Position numbers and translations under genes: made by a program. Positions 1 to 9,163 of a DNA stretch of 64,000 nt are shown one piece after another (the stretch's first letter is position 1; each line of letters starts with the position of its first letter). Under the pieces are notes generated by a model, which did no database searches, was not told where the DNA came from, and saw only the letters and a program-made list of their open reading frames with translations. Source of the stretch: an uncultured Vibrio sp. (GTDB taxonomy: Bacteria > Pseudomonadota > Gammaproteobacteria > Enterobacterales > Vibrionaceae); contig CANNGN010000003.1 of assembly GCA_947504195.1 (NCBI GenBank), forward strand, positions 124,001-188,000. Direction: 5' to 3'.

Positions 1-256
1 CGCCAATACTATTTTAGACAAAAAACAGTTTTTTGATGTCTTAGACAGCATTAAAATAAACGGTTTTGCGTTAGATGATGAAGAGAATGAAGCGGGTATT
101 TCCTGCGTCGCCGTTCCCATTTGTGACAAAAATGGTACCCCTATTTACGCAGTGAGTGTTTCAGCACTTACTCCCAAAATGAAAGATTTAGGCTATCAGA
201 CCATCGCAACTGAAATTAAAAAAATCACAACAAAAATAGAACAGGAGCTATTTTAA
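1..256 (+). CDS. IclR-family transcriptional regulator, C-terminal end (partial)
   Basis: The gene enters from the left edge; only about 84 C-terminal residues are visible. They read through GFALDDEENEAGISCVAVPI and then a segment ending in AVSVSAL. This is the end of the IclR effector-binding domain, with its Asp-Glu-Glu, Cys-hAla-hPro and hSVSxL pattern. The DNA-binding half lies outside the window. IclR regulators usually control small-molecule catabolism and transport. The sugar ABC and lactonase operon at 715-5308, whose upstream region holds an IclR-like palindrome at 5385-5403, is the natural candidate target; that link is inferred. Confidence 0.8.
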   Translation, partial: ANTILDKKQFFDVLDSIKINGFALDDEENEAGISCVAVPICDKNGTPIYAVSVSALTPKMKDLGYQTIATEIKKITTKIEQELF

Positions 257-315
257 GGTATATGTAAACATTAGCCTGCCTCATTTCTACCTAGCAAGGT
301 AAAAACTGGGAGTAA

Positions 316-459
316 TTAAAACCAAGCCGATGCAACTAAGAATGCAGTAGCACTAAGTATTACGGTCATTTTTAATAAAAATATCGCGAGTTCAAGTACA
401 GGTGAAACCTTATTTTCAAGTACTTCAATAGAATCTGGAATTTGTTCTGATGTATTCAT
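316..459 (-). CDS. small single-pass membrane protein, 47 residues
   Basis: An ATG at 459 has the Shine-Dalgarno-like AAGGG several bases upstream and opens a 47-codon frame. The N-terminal half is hydrophilic (MNTSEQIPDSIEVLENK). The C-terminal half is one hydrophobic helix (LAIFLLKMTVILSATAFLVA) ending in SAWF. This layout suggests a cytoplasmic N-terminus with a single membrane anchor. I do not recognise a family. It lies between the IclR gene and the lactonase gene, in its own intergenic space. It may be a true small gene or a fortuitous frame; the ribosome site and membrane profile favour a gene. Confidence 0.5.
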   Translation of the reverse strand: MNTSEQIPDSIEVLENKVSPVLELAIFLLKMTVILSATAFLVASAWF

Positions 460-714
460 TGTAACCCTTCACATTTATATGATTCAGGTCACAACTATAA
501 CAAAAATGAGATATGCGTCAATTTATTTGGTAATTTAACTACATAATTAGCAAAGATAGCAACTTAATCAACTCAAATTTTGAAACTAAATTACATGAAA
601 AACTGTGTAGAAATTGAATAATATGCGCCCCATATACTAACGGGCGCATGATTAGTGAAAGATGAGCAACGTTAAATTTACGTTTGTGAACCAATAAAGC
701 TCAGCATTAAGACT

Positions 715-1623
715 CTAATCTTTATGGCTCTGTGTTGATAGTTTTGATATCAATTGAGTATTAATCTCAATTGCATAAACAGAAGTTGATGCCGTAATGT
801 ATAACCGAGTTTCATCTTCATTAAACGTGCAATTCGATACCATTTCAGGCACATCAATTTGACCAATAAGATGCCCAGTGGTTGGATTTATAACTAAAAT
901 ACCCTCCGCTGAACTAGAATAAATCTGTCCGAACCTATCCACTGTCATACCATCTGGAATACCATTTTGGACTTCATATATAAATCGACCATTGCTCAAT
1001 TTATTTCCCGACACATCAAAAGCTTTAATATGCTTATTCCCACAAGTAGGAAAATCAACAATCGACATATCAGCGACATACAATATAGATTCATCGGGTG
1101 AAAATACTAACCCGTTTGGCCTTTGAATATCCGTTGTTGCAATCGTTAATACCTGGGTAACGGGATCATAACAATACACATAACAGCCGATGATCTGACT
1201 TTCAGATTTAAACCCTTCATCATCACTAATAATCCCGTACGGCGGATCGGTAAACCAAATCGTTCCATCGGATTTTCTCTCGATCACATCATTAGGAGAA
1301 TTCAGGCGCTTCCCGTCAAATCGGTCGATAAGTACTGTTGCAGTTGCGAGGTCATCACTCTTGCGTATCGAAAGACAACGCCGACCATGCTCACAAGAAA
1401 CAACATTACCATTGCATAACGTAGCATTACCGTTAGAAAAGTTGGATTGGTCCGTAACCAACACCGTTTCTTGGGTGCTTTCATCATAGTAATAAAGACA
1501 ATTACGTTTTACATCGGAAAAAATCAGCTTAGAGGAGTGTGGCATCCAAGCCACACCCTCACACCAACAATGTCCACTGCTTATTACTGATAGTTCAGAG
1601 TCGAGTGCAGACTTGAATGACAT
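715..1623 (-). CDS. SMP-30/gluconolactonase-family protein
   Basis: A 302-residue protein of the SMP-30/Gnl/LRE beta-propeller family. Visible family motifs are CEGVAW near the N-terminus, the metal-site stretch LNSPNDV, WFTDPPYG, and RPNGLVFSPDES followed by LYVADM. These proteins hydrolyse sugar lactones with a divalent metal bound at Glu, Asn and Asp. It is the last gene of a minus-strand operon, 16 bases after the sugar-binding protein gene. This context points to hydrolysis of a sugar-acid lactone imported by, or derived from the substrate of, the ABC transporter. No signal peptide is apparent, so it should be cytoplasmic. The exact substrate cannot be told. Confidence 0.85.
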   Translation of the reverse strand: MSFKSALDSELSVISSGHCWCEGVAWMPHSSKLIFSDVKRNCLYYYDESTQETVLVTDQSNFSNGNATLCNGNVVSCEHGRRCLSIRKSDDLATATVLIDRFDGKRLNSPNDVIERKSDGTIWFTDPPYGIISDDEGFKSESQIIGCYVYCYDPVTQVLTIATTDIQRPNGLVFSPDESILYVADMSIVDFPTCGNKHIKAFDVSGNKLSNGRFIYEVQNGIPDGMTVDRFGQIYSSSAEGILVINPTTGHLIGQIDVPEMVSNCTFNEDETRLYITASTSVYAIEINTQLISKLSTQSHKD

Positions 1624-1639
1624 TGTATCTCCCTAAATT

Positions 1640-2749
1640 TTACTTAACTTGCCAAGATGCTTTGTAATATTCACGGTAGCCATTTTCTGGATCATACATA
1701 TTGCGATCTCCACCCGCTTCATCAATATTCTCTGCTGTTACCAAGTGAGCAGGAGTAACATATCCGCTCACAGGCAAATCATTAAATAAGCGGTTAAATT
1801 CATCGATGATTTGCCAGCCGTGCAAATTTAATGGCTCAGCCACTGTTGCACTTTGGAAACTGCCGTTACGGATACGTTCGAAAGCAGATTGACTACCATC
1901 ACCCGCAGAAATGTTATAAGGCCCATCACCATCTTTACGACCTAAAGAGCGCAGTGCTGGTCCCATATAATCAAAATAAAGATCGTTAATCGCGAGTGTA
2001 TAGTTGTATTTATCACCATGTTTTTGCACTAAAGATGACGTTAGTTGTGGAATACGTGCCGAAGTATTTGCGAGTGGTGTATCCTCGTAACTTAATACTG
2101 AACAGCCTGCACATTTTTCAATGTACCCTTTCATAACATCCGCTTTATGAACTGCAATGCTATATAAGCCATCGGTTAAGATAACGACATTTGCTTTACC
2201 TTCTGACTTAGCAATGGCATACATCGCTGAAACTTTCGCAACATCATCTGCCGAGCTAGTGATATTTGTAGCGATAAAATACTCGTCCATTGGCCCTGGT
2301 TCAGGTGTGGCATGCCAACTAATGAGTTTAATCCCAAGTTCATTTGCTTTTTTCAATGTATGCACCATGGTGTTGGGTGTAAAACCACCAAGTACAATAC
2401 CATCAGGCTGAAGTGCTAAGGCTTGCTTAAAAGCTGAAGATTGCGATGGAACACTGCCTGCCCCATCTAACACTCGAATGTTCCAGCCGATAGCTTCAGC
2501 GGCTTCTTCATAACCATCAGCAACACCCAAAACACCACTATTTTTCAAATCTGATGCGATAAAAATAATTGTTTTATCCTTAACGGCTTTTGCTCCTTTA
2601 GGTAAAGTGAAAGCCGTTTCAGAATCTGAAGACGCTTTAGCTACTACCTCTTTTGCGTACTGCACATAATCAGATGCTTCGTCTGCTAAAGCTTGTCCAG
2701 TAAAGCTTGCACTTACTAATAGAAATATTAATTTCATTTTCGTCTTCAT
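1640..2749 (-). CDS. periplasmic sugar-binding protein of an ABC transporter
   Basis: A 369-residue type-1 periplasmic binding protein (RbsB/Peripla_BP_4 type). The signal peptide runs through about residue 22 (lysines, then LIFLLVSASFTGQALA, cleavage before DEAS). The core shows the LacI/RbsB-like sequence IFIASDLKNSGV, then ALQPDGIVLGGF and a second-domain ADVMKGYIE. It delivers a sugar or polyol to the permease encoded immediately upstream; the two genes overlap by four bases (2746-2749), so they are translationally coupled. The protein is longer than RbsB (about 300) and belongs to the larger sugar-binding group. The ligand is unknown. Confidence 0.88.
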   Translation of the reverse strand: MKTKMKLIFLLVSASFTGQALADEASDYVQYAKEVVAKASSDSETAFTLPKGAKAVKDKTIIFIASDLKNSGVLGVADGYEEAAEAIGWNIRVLDGAGSVPSQSSAFKQALALQPDGIVLGGFTPNTMVHTLKKANELGIKLISWHATPEPGPMDEYFIATNITSSADDVAKVSAMYAIAKSEGKANVVILTDGLYSIAVHKADVMKGYIEKCAGCSVLSYEDTPLANTSARIPQLTSSLVQKHGDKYNYTLAINDLYFDYMGPALRSLGRKDGDGPYNISAGDGSQSAFERIRNGSFQSATVAEPLNLHGWQIIDEFNRLFNDLPVSGYVTPAHLVTAENIDEAGGDRNMYDPENGYREYYKASWQVK

Positions 2750-3786
2750 TTTTTCACCTTTATGTTGTTTTTTGTTGCCGTTTGCTTACGTTTTTGGCTA
2801 AAACCAGCCAAGGTTATGGAGATCAATAAAATTGCGCCATTGAATAGTGGCTCAACAAAGAATGGAGTCCCTAACTGCTGCAGCCCGGAAATGCCAACAC
2901 TCACCAATGAAACGCCTATTATTGTGCCCCACACATTGACACGCCCTGCTCTAAATGTGGTTGAGCCTAAAAATGCGCCAACTAATGCAGGCAGCAAATA
3001 ATCTTGCCCTACAGAAGAAGAACCAATACTGATGTGTGATGCAAGAAGAACACTTGCAAAGGCAATAAGTCCGTCGGATACGACATATGAACCGACGTAG
3101 CAGGCTTTAGTATTAATACCATTCAACGATGCTGTTACTGGATTGGCTCCAACAGCGTATAACTTACGTCCTAAAGTGGTGTATTCGCTTACAAGCCACA
3201 GCACAACAGTGATAATAGCGAGATAAAAAACGACGATAGGCAGGCCTAGCAACTCGAAACCACTAAGCATGTAAAAGCTTTCAGGAAGTGCCCCAACTAT
3301 TTGACGCCCTCCGGTATGCCATAGTGAGATTGAGTAAATTACCGTGCCGGTTCCGAGGGTTGCAACGAACGAATCAATATCGGCAAATGCGACAAGTGCT
3401 CCATTAAATGCACCATAAAGGCAACCACACAATACAACGATGATGGCCGCTTCTTGCCATGAGAAGCCATAACGTTGTTGGAGCGTTATGGCAAACACGT
3501 GCCAAAACGTCACCGCGAAGCCAACGTTTAAATTCATTTTACCGGTGATCATGGTGACCATCGCCGCCAATGCTAATATTGCTACGACACTTTTTTCACT
3601 TAAAAGCGCTTGTAGCGTCAACATAGAAAAGAAGGTATCGGTCGTAAAACCAAAGAGCAAAATTAATGCGATGGTTAATAGTAATAACCCGTAACGCATT
3701 GCCACTTGAGTAATAAAATTGCCCATCCCCTGTGAACGGGTTATTTCAGCTTCTAATGCTGTCGATTTAATATTTGATGCTGACAT
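2746..3786 (-). CDS. sugar ABC transporter permease (RbsC-like)
   Basis: A 346-residue inner-membrane permease of the RbsC/AraH (BPD_transp_2) family. It has about nine to ten hydrophobic segments after a short charged N-terminus. Family features include LSEKSVVAILALAAMVTMIT near the start, GRKLYAVGANPVTASLNGIN in the cytoplasmic loop that contacts the ATPase, and GSTTFRAGRVNVWGT near the end. It forms the membrane channel for the neighbouring binding protein and ATPase. It starts 10 bases after the ATPase stop and overlaps the binding-protein start by four bases, which is tight operon packing. Confidence 0.9.
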   Translation of the reverse strand: MSASNIKSTALEAEITRSQGMGNFITQVAMRYGLLLLTIALILLFGFTTDTFFSMLTLQALLSEKSVVAILALAAMVTMITGKMNLNVGFAVTFWHVFAITLQQRYGFSWQEAAIIVVLCGCLYGAFNGALVAFADIDSFVATLGTGTVIYSISLWHTGGRQIVGALPESFYMLSGFELLGLPIVVFYLAIITVVLWLVSEYTTLGRKLYAVGANPVTASLNGINTKACYVGSYVVSDGLIAFASVLLASHISIGSSSVGQDYLLPALVGAFLGSTTFRAGRVNVWGTIIGVSLVSVGISGLQQLGTPFFVEPLFNGAILLISITLAGFSQKRKQTATKNNIKVKK

Positions 3787-3795
3787 TTCTTACTC

Positions 3796-5308
3796 CTATT
3801 TAGAACCTGATGCATACTTCAGCAAATTTGATACGGATATTTCATCTTCAAATAACTCTTTAGTTACTTTGCCGCGGTTAAAAACCAACGCTCTGTTTGA
3901 AATATTCACAACTTCTTCAAAATCAGTCGAAATGACGATGACAGACATACCTTGAGAAATAGCCGCCTGCATAATTCGATAGATATCAGCACGCGCGCCG
4001 ATATCCACGCCAGCAGTTGGGTTATCTAGAATTAAAATCGGTTTATTCAAACTGAACCAGCGAGCCAAGATCATTTTCTGTTGATTTCCGCCACTCATAG
4101 AACCAATAGCAATGTTTGGATCTTTGGGTCTGACACCGTATTTATCCATGGCACGTAGGGTGTCTTGTTGCTCAACGGAATTGAGTAATGGAGCAAGTTC
4201 CCCACGACTCAAATTAGTTGGATTCAGATTAAAGTTCTCTAGCGCACTCATCGAAGCACAAATACTTTCTTTTACCCGATCGGCAGCAACCATAGAAAAC
4301 CCACTTTTAATGCTTGTCGCAGGAGATGAAATATTAACCTGTTTATTTTCGACAAAGACTTGTCCAGATTTTATGTTTAACCGACCAAAAAGAGCCTGAC
4401 CAATCGCTTCTTGACCAGCATTGCGTAGGCCAACAAGAGAAACTAGCTCCCCTTTTCTAAGGCTCATATTAAAGGGTGAGAGGCTTCCAAGAACTAGATC
4501 CTTAACTTCTAGAAGTACGGGGTTATCCTTCTGTAATGGTGTTCTAAAATTCTTCTGGGTCTTAGAGCCTACCATCATGGTAACAACAGCATCTAAATCG
4601 TGATCTTTGACCAAACCAGAACCCACAATGCGTCCATCTCGCATGACTACAACGTCATCACAAATGTCGTATATTTCATCAAGTCTATGCGAAACGTAAA
4701 TTAAACCAACGCCACGTTCTTTGAGAGAACGTAATACTTGAAACATTTGTTCGACATCACTCGACACTAACGACGCTGTCGGCTCATCTAGTACTAACAC
4801 TTCTGCATCAGTCGCCAAGGCGCGTGCAATACCCAGTAGCGATTTTTCCGCTGCAGATAAATTAAATATCCGTTCATTAGGGTTTATATCTAGACCAACT
4901 AAGCGAAGTACCTCTACGGCACGTTTTTCAGCAGCTTTCCAGCTTATGATGCCAAATCGTTTGGGAAACCCTAGTGTTAAGCCAATGTTTTCAGCAACAG
5001 TCATCCATTCAATGAGTCCTAAGTCTTGATGGATAAAAGCAATTGGGGTTTTATCTGATGACGCTAACTGCACGGCATCTTCAACTTCTGTACCTCGAAA
5101 TATAATTTTCCCAGAGGTTTTTTTATTTATTCCCGCTAACGTTTTGATCAGTGTTGATTTACCCGCTCCATTTTCACCTAACAAAGCGACGCAACGCCCT
5201 TTGTGAACACTAAAAGATGCTGAGTCTAAAGCAACAAAGTTGAAAAAGTGTTTAGTCAGTGATTCTACTGTTAATAGACTCCCCTGGGGGCTATTTGACT
5301 AACTCCAT
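3796..5308 (-). CDS. sugar ABC transporter ATPase (RbsA-like), apparent frameshift at the start
   Basis: A tandem ATPase of the RbsA/MglA type. Domain 1 has Walker A GENGAGKST and signature LSAAEKS; domain 2 has signature MSGGNQQK and Walker B PILILDNPTAGVD. It powers the transporter encoded downstream. The open frame continues from 3796 to 5298 but contains no ATG before an in-frame TAG at 5299-5301. An ATG at 5308 with a purine-rich upstream region reads MELVK and then stops at TAG, because it is one base out of frame. Removing one A from the AAA at 5294-5296 would join it to the main frame as MELVNSPQGSLLTVESL. The gene is therefore either frameshifted, recoded, mis-sequenced, or starts at a rare codon or at the internal TTG 5184, which would cut into the Walker A region. 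Confidence 0.8.
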
Positions 5309-5384
5309 AATATTCCTCACGGTTTACCTGTTTCGATAGCTAGAAAGGTCTGCTTGATATTTGATTAACAGAGCTCTTTAACAA

Positions 5385-5403
5385 GATTCCGCAATGCGAA
5401 ATC
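5385..5403. promoter_or_regulatory. IclR-type operator candidate
   Basis: A 19-base near-perfect palindrome, GATTCCGCA-A-TGCGAAATC, with 9-base arms, a one-base spacer and a single arm mismatch. The TTCCGCAnTGCGGAA core is the kind of site bound by several IclR-family regulators. It lies about 75 bases upstream of the sugar ABC ATPase start at 5308, where a repressor or activator site is expected. The likely ligand is the IclR protein whose end is at the left edge of the window; this assignment is inferred from proximity and motif shape. Confidence 0.5.
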
Positions 5404-5758
5404 TTAACATCCAATAATTCCAATTTATGTTATATTGAAAAATGTTCTCGAAAAGTGAGCAAGATCGACAATTGTTAATAGTTGTTACGTTCATTAACAA
5501 GTGTGATATAGAGCAAATTTAGATGGATACGACTATATTTTAATAATCGGCTACTCCAGATTTAATGAATAGCCGCCGAAGTCATGTCTAAGACTCTGAG
5601 GTATCGAGGAAAGTACTAAATACTTGGAATTGATAGTTTTAGGGGAACAACATGAATATTAATAATCCGAATAATTATAAAAATCTATGCTTAAGGTATT
5701 AATTTCTTATTGATGAAGAGGAGGCATTATTTATTCTTAATAAATATATATAAATGTC
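5404..5758. other. intergenic region, no gene seen
   Basis: Very AT-rich sequence between the presumed promoter region of the sugar ABC operon and the end of the amide operon. Only tiny frames occur, for example a 16-codon plus-strand frame at 5652, without family features. I see no convincing RNA gene. Confidence 0.4.
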
Positions 5759-5778
5759 TTGATAGATTATTCTATCAA
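5759..5778 (-). terminator. hairpin downstream of amiR
   Basis: A perfect inverted repeat, TTGATAGA-TTAT-TCTATCAA, with 8-base arms and a 4-base loop. It lies 68 bases past the amiR stop in the direction of transcription. On the minus strand it is followed by an AT-rich stretch rather than a clean T run, so it may be a weak terminator or an mRNA 3' end stabiliser for the amide operon. Confidence 0.4.
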
Positions 5779-5845
5779 AGCTTCCACTAATATAATATTC
5801 AATCTTTAATATAAGCTATATAATAAAAGATTTAAGTTCTCTATT

Positions 5846-6439
5846 TTATACTTCACTCGAGGCAATAATAGCTTCTGCTATAGTAGCTATTGAACATTTA
5901 TCTTTCATAGACTTTTCTCTTAAACGTTTATAAGAGTCAGTTTCGGAGATACCTTTTAAGTTAGAAAGTATCGCTACTGCTTGTTCAACCTTCCGTCTTC
6001 CTTTTAAGGTTTCATCTAAAGAGTTTATGCGTTTTTTTAATCGTTTTTCGTGCTTTGAGAAGCCAATAGAGGTGGTTAATACGGCTAATAGACCAAATAT
6101 TCGAATCGGCTTAGAAATAACGCCATGTACGTTAAAGTATTCTAGCTCGGTTAAAATTTCAGGTGTTTCGTAAGCAATAACGCCAATACGAGCAGCTGTT
6201 TCATTGCTTGCCATCCATGAAATTGAGTTTTTTGTATTGTTACTATCAATAGAAAAAATAACTGCGTCGCAACTGTTTTCTATCGCTTTAGGTGCTGGCC
6301 AAACATAGCTAACTTGGCAACCAATTCTTCTTATATGATCGATGAGCGTCTTTCGATCTGAATCATCTGGATGTATTACTAAAATCCGCATCTGTCGCAA
6401 ACGTCGAAGTAATTGATAATCTTTAGAAGAAGTACTCAT
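5846..6439 (-). CDS. amiR: AmiR/NasT-type ANTAR antitermination regulator
   Basis: A 197-residue protein in two parts. Residues about 15-125 form a receiver-like domain (MRILVIHPDDSDRKTLI) that lacks a clear phosphoacceptor Asp, as in AmiR. A charged coiled linker follows, then a C-terminal ANTAR RNA-binding domain from about 140 (VEQAVAILSNLKGISETDSY, then LREKSM). ANTAR proteins bind leader RNA hairpins and prevent formation of a terminator. It is the last gene of the operon, directly after the AmiC-like sensor, which in the Pseudomonas amidase system sequesters AmiR until an amide binds. The matching leader terminator is at 13917-13979. Confidence 0.85.
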   Translation of the reverse strand: MSTSSKDYQLLRRLRQMRILVIHPDDSDRKTLIDHIRRIGCQVSYVWPAPKAIENSCDAVIFSIDSNNTKNSISWMASNETAARIGVIAYETPEILTELEYFNVHGVISKPIRIFGLLAVLTTSIGFSKHEKRLKKRINSLDETLKGRRKVEQAVAILSNLKGISETDSYKRLREKSMKDKCSIATIAEAIIASSEV

Positions 6440-6467
6440 CTGTTCATTTATTCCTTATTATATTCCG

Positions 6468-7622
6468 TTAAATATCGATTGTTCGATCATAAGCGACTAA
6501 ATATGGATCAGGTTTAATCGCAGATGGTGCTCTCCATAAAATATCATATTGCCCTTCTGCATTAGATTTAGCAACGTAAGGCCTCATTGTAAAATGATTG
6601 GTATCTAAATCGAGAAAAAGGTCTCCTCCTGGAGATTTGAAAACAGCGCCTGAAAGTGCAGCCAAAATACTTTCCGTATCGGTATACTCGGCATCAGATA
6701 AAGCACTAGCAAAGATATTAACAAGGGAGTATGCAACTTCACTAAAAACACAAGGTGTTTCATTTTCGCCAAATTTACTTTTAAAGTTATTATTAAACTG
6801 AGCGTTGATATCGGTACTTAATGACGAGAAATAAGGAGCAACGGATATATAACCGTCTCGTTTACCTTTATCTAGGGCTTGAATACTTGTTTCAACAGCA
6901 GTTAAAGAGGCTATCGGAGGTTTAATACCATCAACTTCTAAATCAGCATAAGCACTGAACAAACGAATACTATCTAAGCCGACGACTGTCGAGAATATAA
7001 CACTAGGCTTGGTTGCTAGTAGTTGCTCTAAGCTAGTTTTTAAGTCTTCCTCTTCGGTCGAGAAGTTGAGATATTTTTCAATAACAACTTCTCCATCGCT
7101 AGCATCAAGAAATTCAGAAACGACTCGGTTGATTTCTCTTGGGTATAAGTAATCTAACCCTATTAATGCTACTTTTTTCCCATAGTGATCAAATATATAT
7201 TTTAGAAGAGGCAATACTAGTTGGTTTGGTACGCCTCCTCCATAAATAACATTGGGGGAATATTCAAACCCTTCATAAACAGAAGGGTAAAATAAAATAC
7301 CGTTAAAGCGCTCTATAATAGGTAAGACTGCTTTTCTACTAGATGACAAACAACAGCCAAAAATTACATTAACTCGATATTTTACTAATAATTCCGTAGC
7401 CATTTTAGCGTATAGCAAATCATCCCCTGCTGGATCTAAAATAATTGGCTTTAATAGTTTCCCTGAAATTCCTCCTTTTTCATTAATCTCTTCACAGGCT
7501 AATAAAACCCCACTTAGATGTGCTTTTTCAGGGATTGCCATCGGGCCTGATTGAGAAAAAAGAACGCCAATTTTTATTGAGTCTTGATGATTATTTTGTG
7601 GTGTTTTGTTGGGCATAAGCAT
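6468..7622 (-). CDS. amiC: AmiC-like cytoplasmic amide sensor
   Basis: A 384-residue protein with the type-1 periplasmic-binding-protein fold but no signal peptide; it begins with polar residues and goes straight into IKIGVLFSQSGPMA. Family features include LLACEEINEKGGISGK, FGCCLSSSRKAVLP and YPSVYEGFEYSPN, close to AmiC/FmdD/UrtA proteins. In the Pseudomonas amidase operon AmiC is a cytoplasmic ligand sensor that holds AmiR inactive. Position immediately before the ANTAR gene (28 bases) supports that role. It is a paralogue of the exported binding protein at 12668-13876, so sensor and transporter receptor probably recognise related ligands. Confidence 0.85.
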   Translation of the reverse strand: MLMPNKTPQNNHQDSIKIGVLFSQSGPMAIPEKAHLSGVLLACEEINEKGGISGKLLKPIILDPAGDDLLYAKMATELLVKYRVNVIFGCCLSSSRKAVLPIIERFNGILFYPSVYEGFEYSPNVIYGGGVPNQLVLPLLKYIFDHYGKKVALIGLDYLYPREINRVVSEFLDASDGEVVIEKYLNFSTEEEDLKTSLEQLLATKPSVIFSTVVGLDSIRLFSAYADLEVDGIKPPIASLTAVETSIQALDKGKRDGYISVAPYFSSLSTDINAQFNNNFKSKFGENETPCVFSEVAYSLVNIFASALSDAEYTDTESILAALSGAVFKSPGGDLFLDLDTNHFTMRPYVAKSNAEGQYDILWRAPSAIKPDPYLVAYDRTIDI

Positions 7623-7654
7623 TACTCTATTTAGTCGCTACAAATGGTTTATTT

Positions 7655-9013
7655 CTATGTCTTTATAATGGACTGTTCAAACTGCATAGCCATCGCTAAT
7701 AACTTTTCGTCTTCATTGGGTTTACCCATTAGCATGATACCAATAGGTAGGCCATTGTCAGAAAACCCAACGGGTAACGTCACACAAGGGAAACCAGTCA
7801 TGTTTCCTAATACACAAAACCACAACATACTTTTATGAGCATGTACTGTTTTTCCAGCAAACTCTTGCTCTTCTTCGTTTTGTGATGGTGCAGTGATGGG
7901 TAAAGTTGGCGTTGCAATTATGTCCCATTCCCCTAATTCGTTGGTTAAAGTATTGATTAACCGACTACGTAGTTTTTGAGCATGTAAAACTTCTAAGGCA
8001 GTAAGTCGAGAACCTGCTTCTAATTTAACTCTTAAGCTAGAAGAGAATCCATCAGCGTTAGCTTGTAGTAATGGTTGATGGTAAGAAGCCGCTTCACTAA
8101 ATATGATGGCTTCCCACGCCTCATAATAGTTATCAACATTAGATAATTCAGCTTCTTTTACATGAGCTGATGATGCAATCAGGGATTTTTTAACAGTTTG
8201 ATCGACCTCTTCGCTACTTTCTAAACCATCTCCTGTTAAGTAAACAATTTCAAGAGTGTTATTGCTCTGTTCTTTTTTAAAATCCGTTGAAGCAAAGGTT
8301 GATACATCTTTTGGGTCATTGCCTAAAAAGTAAGGCAATAACATTTCAATATCCTGCAAAGAACTTGCTAGCGGTCCAGGCGCATCTAGTGACCAACTTA
8401 ATGGTAAAACACCATGACGTGACGCTCTCCCATAACTTGGCTTGAAACCATAAATACCGCAAGCTGCAGCTGGCATTCGAATTGACCCGCCAGTATCACT
8501 TCCTAATGCCGCTGCCACAATACCAGAAGCAACAGCAGCAGCGGAGCCACCACTGCTTCCGCCTGTAACATGTTCAGTATTATGAGGATTAAGCACCGGG
8601 CCTATATTGGAGTTAACATTAGTCGGACTAAAAGCCCATTCATCCATATTAGTTTTGCCAAAAATGATCACACCCGCTTCACGAAGATTCGCAACAATCG
8701 TTGCATCCTGGCCACTTGGCTCAAGAGGCTTAGCATTAGAGCAGGCTGTGGTTGGGTAGTCCTTGGTTAAATAGTTGTCCTTTATTGCAATAGGAATACC
8801 ATCTAACGCACTCAACAACTTCCCAGTCGTACGACGAGCATCAGATGCCTCTGCTTGCGCTAAGGATATCTCTTTATCAAGTACTACATATGCGTTTAAA
8901 TGTTTAAACTCTTCCGCCTTCTCCAATGCTTTTAGTGTTAAAGAGACAGCAGTTTCTTTACCAGAGGCTAAATCTAAGCTTTGCTGCTCTAGAGTACGAT
9001 TATTTTTTAACAT
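7655..9013 (-). CDS. amidase-signature-family amidohydrolase
   Basis: A 452-residue enzyme of the amidase signature family (GatA/AtzF/fatty-acid-amidase fold). The Ser-cisSer-Lys triad is visible: catalytic Lys in AIKDNYLT near residue 77, and the glycine-serine motif [14 protein letters not shown] followed by [16 protein letters not shown], where the nucleophilic Ser and bridging Ser lie. It should hydrolyse a C-N amide bond in the cytoplasm. In this operon it probably acts on the amide imported by the Urt-like transporter and sensed by AmiC, releasing ammonia. It is not the nitrilase-fold AmiE of Pseudomonas. Its start overlaps the end of the small upstream gene by 14 bases. Confidence 0.88.
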   Translation of the reverse strand: MLKNNRTLEQQSLDLASGKETAVSLTLKALEKAEEFKHLNAYVVLDKEISLAQAEASDARRTTGKLLSALDGIPIAIKDNYLTKDYPTTACSNAKPLEPSGQDATIVANLREAGVIIFGKTNMDEWAFSPTNVNSNIGPVLNPHNTEHVTGGSSGGSAAAVASGIVAAALGSDTGGSIRMPAAACGIYGFKPSYGRASRHGVLPLSWSLDAPGPLASSLQDIEMLLPYFLGNDPKDVSTFASTDFKKEQSNNTLEIVYLTGDGLESSEEVDQTVKKSLIASSAHVKEAELSNVDNYYEAWEAIIFSEAASYHQPLLQANADGFSSSLRVKLEAGSRLTALEVLHAQKLRSRLINTLTNELGEWDIIATPTLPITAPSQNEEEQEFAGKTVHAHKSMLWFCVLGNMTGFPCVTLPVGFSDNGLPIGIMLMGKPNEDEKLLAMAMQFEQSIIKT

Positions 9014-9161
9014 TGAATGCTCCTGAGTTTAATAGGTGTGCTGGCTCTTCAAATTGCGATTCAACTGGGATAGCTAATCCCGATCTAATACGATCTAAAA
9101 TTTCCAGAACTTCTTGCTCTTCCGCTTTTGTTAATGGTGTAAATTGTTTATTTTTTTCCAT
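9000..9161 (-). CDS. 53-residue protein coupled to the amidase
   Basis: An ATG at 9161 with a strong AGGAG eight bases upstream opens a 53-codon frame between the UrtE-like ATPase and the amidase; its stop overlaps the amidase start. The protein is acidic and mostly helical in look: MEKNKQFTPLTKAEEQ, then EVLEILDRIRSGLAIPVES and FEEPAHLL. No membrane segment or signal is seen. Small helical partner subunits such as GatC or AtzG accompany several amidase-signature enzymes. The position suggests a similar partner here, but I cannot assign it to those families by sequence. Existence as a gene is well supported by spacing and ribosome site. Confidence 0.7.
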   Translation of the reverse strand: MEKNKQFTPLTKAEEQEVLEILDRIRSGLAIPVESQFEEPAHLLNSGAFNVKK

Positions 9162-9163
9162 GT

